A model generated the notes under the pieces. It had not been told where the DNA came from and searched no databases. It saw only the letters and a program-made list of their open reading frames with translations. A stretch of DNA of 15,994 nucleotides, taken from NCBI GenBank assembly GCA_002474415.1, contig DLQV01000091.1:8385-24378 (forward strand), written 5' to 3'. Of this stretch, positions 1-7,131 are shown one piece after another (position 1 is the first letter of the stretch; every line of letters starts with the position of its first letter). Source of the stretch: Lachnospiraceae bacterium UBA7598. GTDB taxonomy: Bacteria > Bacillota > Clostridia > Lachnospirales > Lachnospiraceae. Made by a program: the position numbers and the translations under genes.

Positions 1-1075
1 AAACCATATGTTCCATCAATGCCCGCGGCTGCATATTCGTCCGAAACAATACCGCAATCTCCGAGAGCGGAACACCATTTTGTACCGTTCTTCGAATATC
101 TTCCGCCAAAAATGCATTTTCTTTGTAACAGTCCTCAAAATACTGAAAACGCACTTTCTGTTTTCCGGATTTGCTGGCCCGGATCTTTTTTTGAAAACGT
201 TCTTCATTGTGTGTAATCAGACGCAGGGCTGCCTCCACAATCGGAGGTTCACACCGGTAATTTACTTCGAGATTCACAATCTTTGCCTGTGGGTACGTCT
301 TTTGAAATCCCAGCATAATTTCCGGTTTCGAACCGCGAAACCGGTAGATGGACTGGTCATCATCTCCCACCACAAACAAATTGTTTTCCGGTGCCGCAAG
401 CATACGCATGATCTTCCATTGAATCAGATTGATATCCTGAAACTCATCAATTAAGATATATCGATACTTTTTCTGCCATGCCGAGAGAATATCCTTTCGC
501 TGGGAAAACAGCTCATAGGTGTATGTCAACATATCATCAAAATCTATCAGACGGTTTCGTTTGAGCCTCTCGTCATATTCCCGGTAGATCTTCCGGAATA
601 CCTCCTCCCCGCAGCTGGAAGAATAAAAATGTTCCAGTGGAATCTGTTCATTTTTCACCCGGCTGATTTCTGTCAGAACATCTCCGATAAATTCGCTTTC
701 GTCCCGGTACTCCAGATGATGATAGGACAAAATTTCCCGCATAAACTGATACCGTTGTTCCTCCGAAATAATATTCCCGGAATTAAAATGATACGCAAGT
801 TTCAATACCATAAAAAATATGGCGTGAAACGTGCCAAATGTCACTTTCGTTTTCGCTTCTCCTGTCGCTGCAAGAAAACGCTGCTTCATCTCCTGTGCTG
901 CTGCACGCGTAAATGTAATCACAAGAATATTGGACGGATCTACATTCTCATATTCAATTAGCTGTTTCGTTCTTTGGGTAATTACTGCAGTTTTCCCGGA
1001 TCCGGGACCTGCTAGAACAAGCATCGGGCCATCCTTATGGCGGATGGCCTGCTGCTGGAATTCATTATAGTTCAT
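1..1075 (-). CDS. UvrD/PcrA-type superfamily 1 DNA helicase, C-terminus cut by window edge
   Basis: This is an ATP-dependent 3'-5' DNA helicase of the UvrD/Rep/PcrA group, which unwinds DNA in repair or replication restart. I translated the frame by hand. It starts at an ATG at 1075, preceded by AGGAG five bases upstream, and stays open to the window edge, giving 358 codons. Visible motifs are Walker A AGPGSGKT (residues 22-29), motif Ia ITFTRAAA (53-60), Walker B LIDEFQD (208-214), motif III GDDDQSIYRFRG (237-248) and motif IV VNYR (271-274). The motifs lie close together, which may mean a shorter UvrD-like paralogue rather than full-length PcrA, so I give no symbol. The start is 21 bases after the gltX stop with no terminator between, so the two are probably co-transcribed. 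The rest of domains 1B/2A/2B lies outside the window. Confidence 0.93.
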   Translation of the reverse strand, partial: MNYNEFQQQAIRHKDGPMLVLAGPGSGKTAVITQRTKQLIEYENVDPSNILVITFTRAAAQEMKQRFLAATGEAKTKVTFGTFHAIFFMVLKLAYHFNSGNIISEEQRYQFMREILSYHHLEYRDESEFIGDVLTEISRVKNEQIPLEHFYSSSCGEEVFRKIYREYDERLKRNRLIDFDDMLTYTYELFSQRKDILSAWQKKYRYILIDEFQDINLIQWKIMRMLAAPENNLFVVGDDDQSIYRFRGSKPEIMLGFQKTYPQAKIVNLEVNYRCEPPIVEAALRLITHNEERFQKKIRASKSGKQKVRFQYFEDCYKENAFLAEDIRRTVQNGVPLSEIAVLFRTNMQPRALMEHMV

Positions 1076-1096
1076 TCGTTCTCCTGTGAGAATGTT

Positions 1097-2554
1097 CTAC
1101 TGTGCCTGAGAAAGGAGTTCGATTCCTTTGCGGATACGTGCAAGAGACTCTTCTTTTCCAAGAACCTCCATAAGCTCGGTTGCGCCGCCCGGAGTCATCT
1201 GCTTGCCGGATACTGCTGTACGGATCGGCCACATAACATAACCGTTCTTGCAGCCCTTCTGCTCTACATATTTAAGAAGTGTCTGATACAATGCATCATT
1301 GCTGTAATCTTCCTGTGCCTCTAAGATTGGAAGGATCTCCTGCAGCACTTCAAGAGAAGTCTGTGCATTTGTCTTCATCTTCTTGTGGGTATACATTGCC
1401 ACATCGTACTCCGGAAGTTTCTCAAAGAAATCAATGTGATCCTTGATATCCGGGAAGATCTCGATACGGGTCTGTACCATATGTGCAATCTTCTTCAGAT
1501 CATAATCTTTGGTAATCACTTCTTTGATATACGGAAGCGCCATCTCGTAGAACTTGTCAAAGTCCATCTTTTTGATGTATTCCCCGTTCATCCATTTTAA
1601 CTTGGTATAGTCAAAAACTGCCGGTGATTTGTTCATGTGATGGTAATCAAACTTTTCTACCAGTTCTTCAAGTGTCATGATCTCCTGGTTATCTGCCGGG
1701 CTCCATCCAAGCAATGCAACAAAGTTTACGATGGCTTCTGTCAGAAATCCCTGCTCTACCAGATCTTCAAACGAAGAATGTCCGCATCGTTTTGACAGCT
1801 TCTGATGATTCTCATCCGTAATCAGCGGACAGTGGATATATACCGGTACTTCCCAGCCAAATGCCTCATACAGACGATTGTACTTCGGGGAAGAGGAAAG
1901 ATACTCATTACCACGGACAACATGGGTAATTCCCATCAGATGATCGTCTACTACGTTTGCAAAATTGTAAGTCGGATATCCATCGGACTTGATCAGGATC
2001 ATATCATCCAGCTCCGCATTGTCAACCGTGATATCTCCGTAAATCTCATCCTCAAAAGTTGTCGTTCCCTCCGTCGGGTTATTCTGACGGATGACATACG
2101 GTACGCCTGCGGCAAGTTTTTCCTCCACTTCTTCCTTGGAAAGATGCAGACAGTGCTTGTCATATACATGAATTTCTTTTCCGGCAACTACTTTTTTGAG
2201 TCCCTCTAAGCGTTCCTTGTCGCAGAAACAATAATAAGCCTCGCCTTTATCGATCAGCTCTTTGGCATATTTTAAATAAATGCCCTGTGCCTGGCGCTCA
2301 CTCTGTACGTATGGTCCACAGCCGCCATCCTTGTCCGGTCCCTCGTCATGGATCAGACCTGTTTTCTGCAGGGTGCGGTAAATAATATCTACAGCGCCTT
2401 CCACATAGCGCTCCTGATCGGTATCTTCTATTCTTAAAATAAAATCTCCGCCCTCATGCTTTGCTACGAGGTATGCATACAATGCTGTACGAAGATTTCC
2501 CACATGCATTCTTCCTGTCGGACTTGGTGCAAATCTTGTTCTTACTTTACTCAT
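1097..2554 (-). CDS. gltX: Glutamyl-tRNA synthetase (GluRS)
   Basis: This cytoplasmic class I aminoacyl-tRNA synthetase joins glutamate to tRNA-Glu using ATP. In organisms without GlnRS it usually also charges tRNA-Gln for later amidation. The product is 485 aa, the normal length. The N-terminus has the RFAPSPTG signature and the HIGH-type motif HVGN (residues 17-20). The KMSKS-type loop is KLSKR (252-256). Cys109, Cys111, Cys135 and His137 form the zinc-binding pattern seen in E. coli-type GluRS. The C-terminal third is the helical anticodon-binding region. The ATG is preceded by AAGGAG about nine bases upstream. A near-consensus housekeeping promoter lies directly upstream and the leader is only about 25 bases, leaving no room for a T-box. 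The helicase gene follows after 21 bases. Confidence 0.97.
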   Translation of the reverse strand: MSKVRTRFAPSPTGRMHVGNLRTALYAYLVAKHEGGDFILRIEDTDQERYVEGAVDIIYRTLQKTGLIHDEGPDKDGGCGPYVQSERQAQGIYLKYAKELIDKGEAYYCFCDKERLEGLKKVVAGKEIHVYDKHCLHLSKEEVEEKLAAGVPYVIRQNNPTEGTTTFEDEIYGDITVDNAELDDMILIKSDGYPTYNFANVVDDHLMGITHVVRGNEYLSSSPKYNRLYEAFGWEVPVYIHCPLITDENHQKLSKRCGHSSFEDLVEQGFLTEAIVNFVALLGWSPADNQEIMTLEELVEKFDYHHMNKSPAVFDYTKLKWMNGEYIKKMDFDKFYEMALPYIKEVITKDYDLKKIAHMVQTRIEIFPDIKDHIDFFEKLPEYDVAMYTHKKMKTNAQTSLEVLQEILPILEAQEDYSNDALYQTLLKYVEQKGCKNGYVMWPIRTAVSGKQMTPGGATELMEVLGKEESLARIRKGIELLSQAQ

Positions 2555-2586
2555 TGCGTTTCTCTCCTTATTCTGTCATGGTTTTT

Positions 2587-2615
2587 ATTATATAACAAAT
2601 ACACACATAACGCAA
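2587..2615 (-). promoter_or_regulatory. Housekeeping (sigma-A type) promoter of gltX
   Basis: Read on the minus strand, -35 TTGCGT (2615-2610) and a perfect -10 TATAAT (2592-2587) are separated by exactly 17 bases. Transcription would start near 2580, about 25 bases before the gltX start codon. This is a strong match to the vegetative consensus. Its -35 half overlaps the -35 region of the candidate sigma-E promoter that reads the other way. Confidence 0.8.
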
Positions 2616-2634
2616 ACGAAACATATCATACAGT
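2607..2634 (+). promoter_or_regulatory. Candidate sigma-E-like sporulation promoter of cotJABC
   Basis: The -10 element CATACAGT (2627-2634) matches the Bacillus sigma-E consensus CATACAmT at seven of eight positions. ATA (2607-2609) lies where the -35 core is expected, with 15 bases between the seven-base -35 box (2605-2611) and the -10. In B. subtilis the cotJ operon is transcribed by mother-cell sigma-E RNA polymerase, so the assignment fits established knowledge. The predicted start is near 2641, about 24 bases before cotJA. The -10 also fits the sigma-K pattern CATAnnnTA, but I see no properly spaced AC at -35. Confidence 0.6.
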
Positions 2635-2664
2635 ATATGCTGATCAGAAAGGAAAAAGAAATCC

Positions 2665-2868
2665 ATGAATGTAACCATTAATTCCATGCCGGAAACAGAC
2701 AATTGTGAACATCAGGTACCGGGTATGTGCTATGTTCCCTGGCAGACATTCGGCAAAACCTACGATCCTATGCGCGGGCTTGCTGCAGGCACAATTTTTC
2801 CGGAACTGGATAAACCGTTCACCGGAAAATGCAATATGAATATGATGCAGGGAGGGCGGCGGCGATGA
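2665..2868 (+). CDS. cotJA: Spore coat-associated protein CotJA
   Basis: This is a small (67 aa) protein of the inner spore coat. In B. subtilis, CotJA and CotJC interact and are deposited together on the forespore by the mother cell. The family pattern is clear in the middle of the protein: a VPWQ segment (residues 24-27), then TYDPMRGLAAGTIFPELDKPF (roughly 32-52), matching the usual 'VP.Q....Y....AL..GT.FPEL..P' layout. The C-terminus is a short Met/Asn/Gly/Arg-rich tail. The ATG at 2665 has AAAGGA about 11 bases upstream. It is first in a three-gene operon, and its stop codon overlaps the next start (ATGA). The presence of cotJ marks the organism as an endospore former. Confidence 0.9.
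   Translation: MNVTINSMPETDNCEHQVPGMCYVPWQTFGKTYDPMRGLAAGTIFPELDKPFTGKCNMNMMQGGRRR
2850..2856 (+). promoter_or_regulatory. Ribosome binding site that fixes the cotJB start
   Basis: GGGAGGG lies inside the 3' end of cotJA, eight bases before the ATG at 2865. It supports 2865 over the in-frame ATG at 2829, which has no Shine-Dalgarno match and would add 12 residues not expected for this family. Confidence 0.75.
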
Positions 2869-3137
2869 CAAGATCATCTTCTCAGCCAATGAACCGGTCG
2901 GAGTTGTACCGCTGGGTTATGGCGCTAGGCTTTTGTGCCTATGATATGCTTCTTTATCTGGATACCCATCCGGATGACGCACAGGCACTCTCTTATTACA
3001 ATCAGTGCAACGAATTATACAATTCCGCTAAAAAGACCTACGAAGAACGTTTCGAACCGTTGTCCGCATTTGGCAGCCAGCCGCTGGAGGACTGGGACTG
3101 GAATGCCGGTCCAATGCCATGGGAAGGAGTGAAATAA
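2865..3137 (+). CDS. cotJB: Spore coat protein CotJB
   Basis: This is the second member of the cotJ operon, a 90-aa coat protein thought to work with CotJA and CotJC. The characteristic features are an early helix ELYRWVMALGFCAYDMLLYLDTHP, a central helix with SYYNQCNELYNSAKKTYEERFEPL, and the conserved tryptophan-rich C-terminus WDWNAGPMPWEG. The ATG used here overlaps the cotJA stop as ATGA and has a strong ribosome site, which suggests coupled translation. A longer version from 2829 is possible but less likely. Its stop codon lies three bases before cotJC. The biochemical role of the CotJB family is not established. Confidence 0.9.
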   Translation: MTRSSSQPMNRSELYRWVMALGFCAYDMLLYLDTHPDDAQALSYYNQCNELYNSAKKTYEERFEPLSAFGSQPLEDWDWNAGPMPWEGVK

Positions 3138-3140
3138 GTT

Positions 3141-3755
3141 ATGTGGAATTATGAAAAGAGACTACAATATCCGATTTCCATTTCAACGCCAAATGCCAAA
3201 ATGGCTTCTTTTATTATAAGTCAGTACGGTGGTCCTGATGGCGAAATGGGAGCTTCCATGCGCTACCTAGCCCAGCGGTTTTCTTTTGCAAATCCGCGAA
3301 TTGCCGGTGTACTTACTGACATCGGAACAGAGGAACTTGGTCATTTAGAAATGATTGGTGCAATTGTCCGCCAGCTGACACGCGGACTTTCCGCCAAAGA
3401 ACTGGAAGCTTCCGGATTTGCACCATATTATATTGATCACACCGCAGGTGTCTGGCCACAGGCTGCAGGTGGAGTTCCATTTTCCGCTACCGAATTTCAG
3501 TCAAGCGGTGATGCAATTGCCGATCTGGTAGAGGACATGGCAGCAGAACAAAAAGCAAGAAAAACGTATGATAATATACTGCGTCTGGCAAAAGATCAGG
3601 AAGTTGCTGATCCGATACGCTTTTTGCGTGAGCGTGAAATTGTGCATTTTCAGCGTTTTGGAGAAGCACTTCGCATGTTGCAGGAAGAACTGGACAGCAA
3701 AAACTACTATGCTTTTAATCCGAATTTTGACTGTATGCAAAACACTACACGCTAA
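3141..3755 (+). CDS. cotJC: Spore coat protein CotJC, manganese-catalase family
   Basis: This is a four-helix-bundle protein of the manganese (non-haem) catalase family that is built into the spore coat. It may protect the spore from hydrogen peroxide, although catalase activity of CotJC proteins is not always shown. The 204-aa product carries a full set of likely di-manganese ligands: Glu35 (GGPDGEMGAS), Glu65 and His68 (GTEELGH), Glu136 (DMAAEQKAR) and His169 (REREIVHF, with Glu166). It lacks the long C-terminal extension of the larger lactobacillar catalases, as expected for CotJC. AGGAG lies about 11 bases before the ATG, and the gene follows cotJB by three bases. No plus-strand T-rich terminator follows. 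The hairpin at 3764-3797 is oriented mainly for the opposing operon. Confidence 0.94.
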   Translation: MWNYEKRLQYPISISTPNAKMASFIISQYGGPDGEMGASMRYLAQRFSFANPRIAGVLTDIGTEELGHLEMIGAIVRQLTRGLSAKELEASGFAPYYIDHTAGVWPQAAGGVPFSATEFQSSGDAIADLVEDMAAEQKARKTYDNILRLAKDQEVADPIRFLREREIVHFQRFGEALRMLQEELDSKNYYAFNPNFDCMQNTTR

Positions 3756-3763
3756 GACGAAAA

Positions 3764-3797
3764 AGATAGCCGTCCCTTTCACACAGGACGGCTATCT
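3764..3797 (-). terminator. Strong intrinsic terminator between convergent operons
   Basis: A perfect 12-bp stem (AGATAGCCGTCC paired with GGACGGCTATCT) encloses a 10-base loop. On the minus strand the stem is followed by TTTTTC, the classic U-tract, so it should terminate the four-gene operon whose last stop is at 3829. On the plus strand the hairpin is followed by AAAAAG rather than T residues. It could therefore only be a weak terminator for cotJABC, although the fold itself is symmetrical. Confidence 0.88.
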
Positions 3798-3828
3798 AAA
3801 AAGTAAAATTAATAGATTAATATCACTT

Positions 3829-5034
3829 TTACTTAAATGCGGGATTCATTGCCTCAATCTTGCGGATGATCTGCTCTAACTGATAGGCATTGTTTCCGAG
3901 TTTGCTCATATTTTTGAGAGCCTCTCCCTTCATCTCATGAATACTTCCCACACTGTATTCCATGCGGGCCCGCAGTTTCTGGCGCCGGGTCAGCAGTTCA
4001 TGCTTTAGCTCCACCATTTCCCGGTTATCGACAAGCGCATTCGCATGCGTCAGCCATACACGGGTATCATACATCCGCAGCCGTGTCAGATACTGCAAAA
4101 GATTCTGGGTATAATATTCCAGATCATCGCTTGTCTTACGGAATGTCTCCTTTTCCCGCGCTTCATCCTGATACTGCCCATATAAAAATTCCAGTTCTTT
4201 TGCATTCCGAACATGATATTTTTCGCAGGTAAAATCCACCGCATTTTTTGTATTGACATAACGGATTTTTACCCGGTTCTCCAAAGTAATCGCCTGATTG
4301 CGGTTGACATCCGCCTGGCGGATCTCTCTTGTGGAATCCTGGTAACGGATCAGAATAAATGCTCCTGCTCCCACTGCTGCAAATCCCATAATGGTCAGAA
4401 CCAGCTGCAGATCCTTATTCAGATACCAGGAAAGAATTCCGACAAACGCAAACAACGTAATAAACACTGCCAGCAGATAACATGCCGCCGTACGCGTCAC
4501 TTTCTGCACTCTCGCCGAATCCGTTCTCTGCATCGACCATTCCAGTTTTTTCCCTTCCAGATATGCCATATTTCTCTTGATCGCATCCAGATCTGCCTCG
4601 TTTGCTTTCAGCCTGCGAATGACTCCCGGAAGATTTGCTTCTTCCTCCTGCATCTGCGCAAACTGCGTATCTGTCAGCCGGCGCTCCGTTTTCAAAAAGT
4701 CCGTCCTCTGCTTTTCCAACTTGGCAACCTGTGTGGCACACTCGAGAATCGGCTTGCGCTCAGTGTCTGTCAGGTCTTCTAAAATCTGAATATCCGTCAG
4801 ATAATTGGTTACCAGCTGATATTCCGATTTACTTTCCTCAATATCTTTGGAAGCCTGAATCATCTGTTTGCACAAATCCACCACATATTTCTTGGCCTGT
4901 GCCGCATCCGACAAATTCAATTCTTTGACAATATTTTTCGTTTCCAGTTTTGCATATTCGCTCTGATCATACTGTGAGATATTTCCTGTCTCACTTTCTT
5001 TTTTCTTCCGATGAAATAAATTTGAAAAAATCAT
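3829..5034 (-). CDS. Membrane-hairpin protein with long helical/coiled-coil arms, unknown function
   Basis: I do not recognise a named family. The 401-aa protein begins with a basic stretch (HRKKKESE, residues 8-15), followed by a long charged helical region (about 24-175) with Glu/Lys/Gln-rich coiled-coil character. Two adjacent hydrophobic segments (about 182-204 and 208-230) are separated by only a few residues (NKD). A second long helical region (about 232-398) follows, rich in Leu/Arg/Glu. There is no signal peptide. The short outer loop and the positive residues on both sides (KVTRTAACY before, IRYQDSTREIR after) predict both arms in the cytoplasm. It is last in the four-gene operon, three bases after the previous stop, and is followed by the terminator. 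A membrane anchor or clamp for the other three soluble products is the natural inference. Confidence 0.85.
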   Translation of the reverse strand: MIFSNLFHRKKKESETGNISQYDQSEYAKLETKNIVKELNLSDAAQAKKYVVDLCKQMIQASKDIEESKSEYQLVTNYLTDIQILEDLTDTERKPILECATQVAKLEKQRTDFLKTERRLTDTQFAQMQEEEANLPGVIRRLKANEADLDAIKRNMAYLEGKKLEWSMQRTDSARVQKVTRTAACYLLAVFITLFAFVGILSWYLNKDLQLVLTIMGFAAVGAGAFILIRYQDSTREIRQADVNRNQAITLENRVKIRYVNTKNAVDFTCEKYHVRNAKELEFLYGQYQDEAREKETFRKTSDDLEYYTQNLLQYLTRLRMYDTRVWLTHANALVDNREMVELKHELLTRRQKLRARMEYSVGSIHEMKGEALKNMSKLGNNAYQLEQIIRKIEAMNPAFK

Positions 5035-5037
5035 ACG

Positions 5038-5877
5038 TTATACCTTGCAGCTCCTTCGATAATCTTTCTTCCACTGAACAATCATATTCATGACATCTTT
5101 TTTTACCTTTGCCTTCTGGGCTCCTCCGCTCTGTTGCGCTAATTCTTCTAGGCGGGACTCAAACTGTTCTAGTTTTTCACTCTTGCATGCAATGGAAATC
5201 TCATTTTCGATTTCCTGCTGCTCCATCTCGTTCACCTGATATTTATCTGCAATTTCCGCAAACATTGCTTCATCATGTCTGCACCTGCAGCACATCAGAC
5301 ATTCCCGGAGCGATTCTTTCTGTTTGTTATATTCATATGCCTTTTCATAGCACCGTCCCGCCTCTTCAAATAAAAAGAGCCTTGCATATGCCGTTCCAAG
5401 GTTATGCCAGATGTTCCCCCGCAGAACTTCACTGGTTTCTTTTGTATCCGCCGTCTCAAGCAGATGCTTATACCGATAGATCGCAGCTAAATATTTATCC
5501 TTTTCCATCAATTGATCTGCCCGAATCTTTTCACATTCAAAATCCGACTTCTGTTCCATCTGCCGGACCGCAAAAACAATCTCCTGCATCTCTTTCATGG
5601 TGCAATATGCCGTATCTTCGAGAATGGCAAAAACAAAATCGGACAATCTTTTCTCCGTACGAATACATGTCCGAAGTTTCTCTGCAAGTTCTGTGCGTTT
5701 CATCTGCTTTTCAATCCATGTGCATAAACTTTCACACATAAAAGACCGATCCAAAAGATACACATTTCCGGAAATATAATAGCTGAGTTCTTCCATGGAA
5801 TAAATATTTATTCCGGTTTCTTCTATGTAATATGGCAGAGCCGCAATTGTTTCATGACAAAGTAATAATTCACCCAT
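5038..5877 (-). CDS. TPR-containing cytoplasmic protein, unknown function
   Basis: This is a 279-aa soluble protein with no signal peptide or membrane segment. The N-terminal part (residues 1-110) has a distinctive layout: MGELLLCHE, then PYYIEETGINIYSMEELSYYI, then a helical region. I recall similar unnamed clostridial proteins but cannot give a family name. Residues about 116-145 and 152-187 look like tetratricopeptide repeats. The clearest unit is NIWHNLGTAYARLFLFEEA followed by GRCYEKAYEYN, with the usual W/LG/Y/A/F/A spacing. A cysteine cluster (CLMCCRCR, 193-200) follows, then a Glu-rich helical tail. TPRs usually bind partner proteins, so an adaptor role is likely. It lies four bases after the Hsp70-like gene and three bases before the membrane-hairpin gene, which suggests translational coupling. 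Confidence 0.85.
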   Translation of the reverse strand: MGELLLCHETIAALPYYIEETGINIYSMEELSYYISGNVYLLDRSFMCESLCTWIEKQMKRTELAEKLRTCIRTEKRLSDFVFAILEDTAYCTMKEMQEIVFAVRQMEQKSDFECEKIRADQLMEKDKYLAAIYRYKHLLETADTKETSEVLRGNIWHNLGTAYARLFLFEEAGRCYEKAYEYNKQKESLRECLMCCRCRHDEAMFAEIADKYQVNEMEQQEIENEISIACKSEKLEQFESRLEELAQQSGGAQKAKVKKDVMNMIVQWKKDYRRSCKV

Positions 5878-5881
5878 AATT

Positions 5882-7114
5882 TTATCCCATCGTTACGATA
5901 CATTTCCATACCCGGTCAGATGCCGGGAAAAATTCACCAAATCCCAGATCCCGGATTTCCACTTCAATCTTATCGTTTGCCACCGGATTTGCAATGATCC
6001 GGAGTCTCGTTGTCCGATCCGGCCGCATCGGGAGATCTTCCAGTTCTACCGTCTGTATCTGTGGCGTACTGCTGCTCGGAAGTTGTTTGTATAATTCCAC
6101 CTGTGGGCTGCCACTTAAGATCACCTCACATGTATTTTTCATCTCAAACCAGTTCTTTCCGGCACTGACAAGATTTAAGGCCATCTTTCTTCCTTTTTCC
6201 ATGACGTTTAAACTCAGATTAAATTTCATTTCGTTTTCGCCCATATAAATAAACGGCCAGTTCTCTCCCTGTTCCCGAATGTGTGCCATATAGCATGCCC
6301 CTTTCGAAAAAAGGTTCTGTCCCATAAATGCGCGCCGCCCACGACAGAGTACTGCCAGTGACTGTTTCATCCATTCTCCGTCAAATCCGTCACCTACCAA
6401 ATAAACCGAGGATACCTGACGGTTTGCAAAACAGCCAGTCAGTAGCCTTGCAAATGCCTCATCTTTATCCTCTCCCAGTTCCTGCGCACCGGTTGCATGA
6501 ATCGTGATCATCTGCGGTTTTGTATGTATATCTCTGGAAAGATCATAAAAACTGACTGCATTTTTCCCACAGGAAAACAAAAATACATCATGCATCCACA
6601 GCGACTTTTCCTGATTCATGGCAAACGCATAAAAACTCTCTCTGTTATCGATCACTGCAAATTTTTCCTGTGGCAGGTTTAAAAGTTCTGCCACATGACG
6701 GAAAATACCGATCAGTTCTTTTGTCAGATGATCCACGGTCAGGATAATTCCTGTCACATGTGAAGTGTTTCCCAGTTTCTGCGGCAGCTCAATCACCTTT
6801 TTGATAAACAGCGCCAGCAGATCCACTGCATCATAACTTTCTTTTGCAATGGTGATCACTTCCGATGCCACGGCACGGCGGAGAAGTGCATCTACACAGA
6901 TCACCTCACTGGTCTTTGCCATCCTTCCGGCTTCTTCCCCGTAATACCACATGCCGATGTTTTTGCGCCGCGCAAGCAATGTCGGAATCCGGTAATTTTC
7001 ACTTCCGGCAATCGTGCTGACGGTTTCCGGTTCTTCCATATTTGGTTGCATATAACTTACCATGGCATACGAATCATTCAGCTCGATGCCAAGATAACAG
7101 GTATTGGCTTCCAT
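5882..7114 (-). CDS. Hsp70/actin-fold protein with degenerate nucleotide site (DUF5716-like)
   Basis: The order of segments follows an Hsp70 nucleotide-binding domain. A phosphate-1-like strand turn LGIELNDSYAMVSY lies at residues 8-21. ENYRIPTLLARR and WYYGEEAGRMA match the 'IPS...vG..A' region. Then come VTGIILTVDHLTKE, a phosphate-2-like strand DVFLFSCGKNAVSFYDL (176-192), and an adenosine-like motif SVYLVGDGFDGEW followed by LFSKGACYMA. Key residues differ from active Hsp70s: Glu11 replaces the phosphate-1 Asp, and FSCGKN stands where DLGGGT is expected. Residues about 290-410 are beta-rich, in the place of a substrate-binding domain. I chose the ATG at 7114 (410 aa) because GGGGG lies five bases upstream; the in-frame ATG at 7126 has AGG touching it. 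The DUF name is from memory. Confidence 0.84.
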   Translation of the reverse strand: MEANTCYLGIELNDSYAMVSYMQPNMEEPETVSTIAGSENYRIPTLLARRKNIGMWYYGEEAGRMAKTSEVICVDALLRRAVASEVITIAKESYDAVDLLALFIKKVIELPQKLGNTSHVTGIILTVDHLTKELIGIFRHVAELLNLPQEKFAVIDNRESFYAFAMNQEKSLWMHDVFLFSCGKNAVSFYDLSRDIHTKPQMITIHATGAQELGEDKDEAFARLLTGCFANRQVSSVYLVGDGFDGEWMKQSLAVLCRGRRAFMGQNLFSKGACYMAHIREQGENWPFIYMGENEMKFNLSLNVMEKGRKMALNLVSAGKNWFEMKNTCEVILSGSPQVELYKQLPSSSTPQIQTVELEDLPMRPDRTTRLRIIANPVANDKIEVEIRDLGFGEFFPASDRVWKCIVTMG

Positions 7115-7119
7115 TTCTT

Positions 7120-7124
7120 CCCCC
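7120..7124 (-). promoter_or_regulatory. Ribosome binding site supporting the 7114 start
   Basis: On the minus strand GGGGG lies five bases before the ATG at 7114. The upstream in-frame ATG at 7126 has only AGG directly abutting it, which is too close for normal initiation. Start by coupling from the upstream gene cannot be excluded. Confidence 0.5.
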
Positions 7125-7131
7125 ATCCTGA

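Noticed and set aside
1805..2209. Plus-strand open frame inside gltX
   Set aside because: It is entirely antisense to an unambiguous GluRS, with no independent signals.
2555..2586. T-box or other riboswitch leader for gltX
   Set aside because: The predicted leader is only about 25 bases, too short for a T-box stem I, specifier or antiterminator.
2829..2864. Longer N-terminus for CotJB from the ATG at 2829
   Set aside because: It has no Shine-Dalgarno sequence and would overlap cotJA by 40 bases. The ATG at 2865 has GGGAGGG at proper spacing and an ATGA overlap.
3141..3755. Vegetative manganese catalase instead of CotJC
   Set aside because: Its length, lack of the C-terminal extension and tight linkage to cotJA and cotJB identify it as CotJC.
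4213..4782. Plus-strand open frame of 189 codons opposite the membrane-hairpin gene
   Set aside because: It is antisense to a gene with coherent domain structure. The His/Cys/Arg-rich composition and lack of any motif mark it as a shadow.
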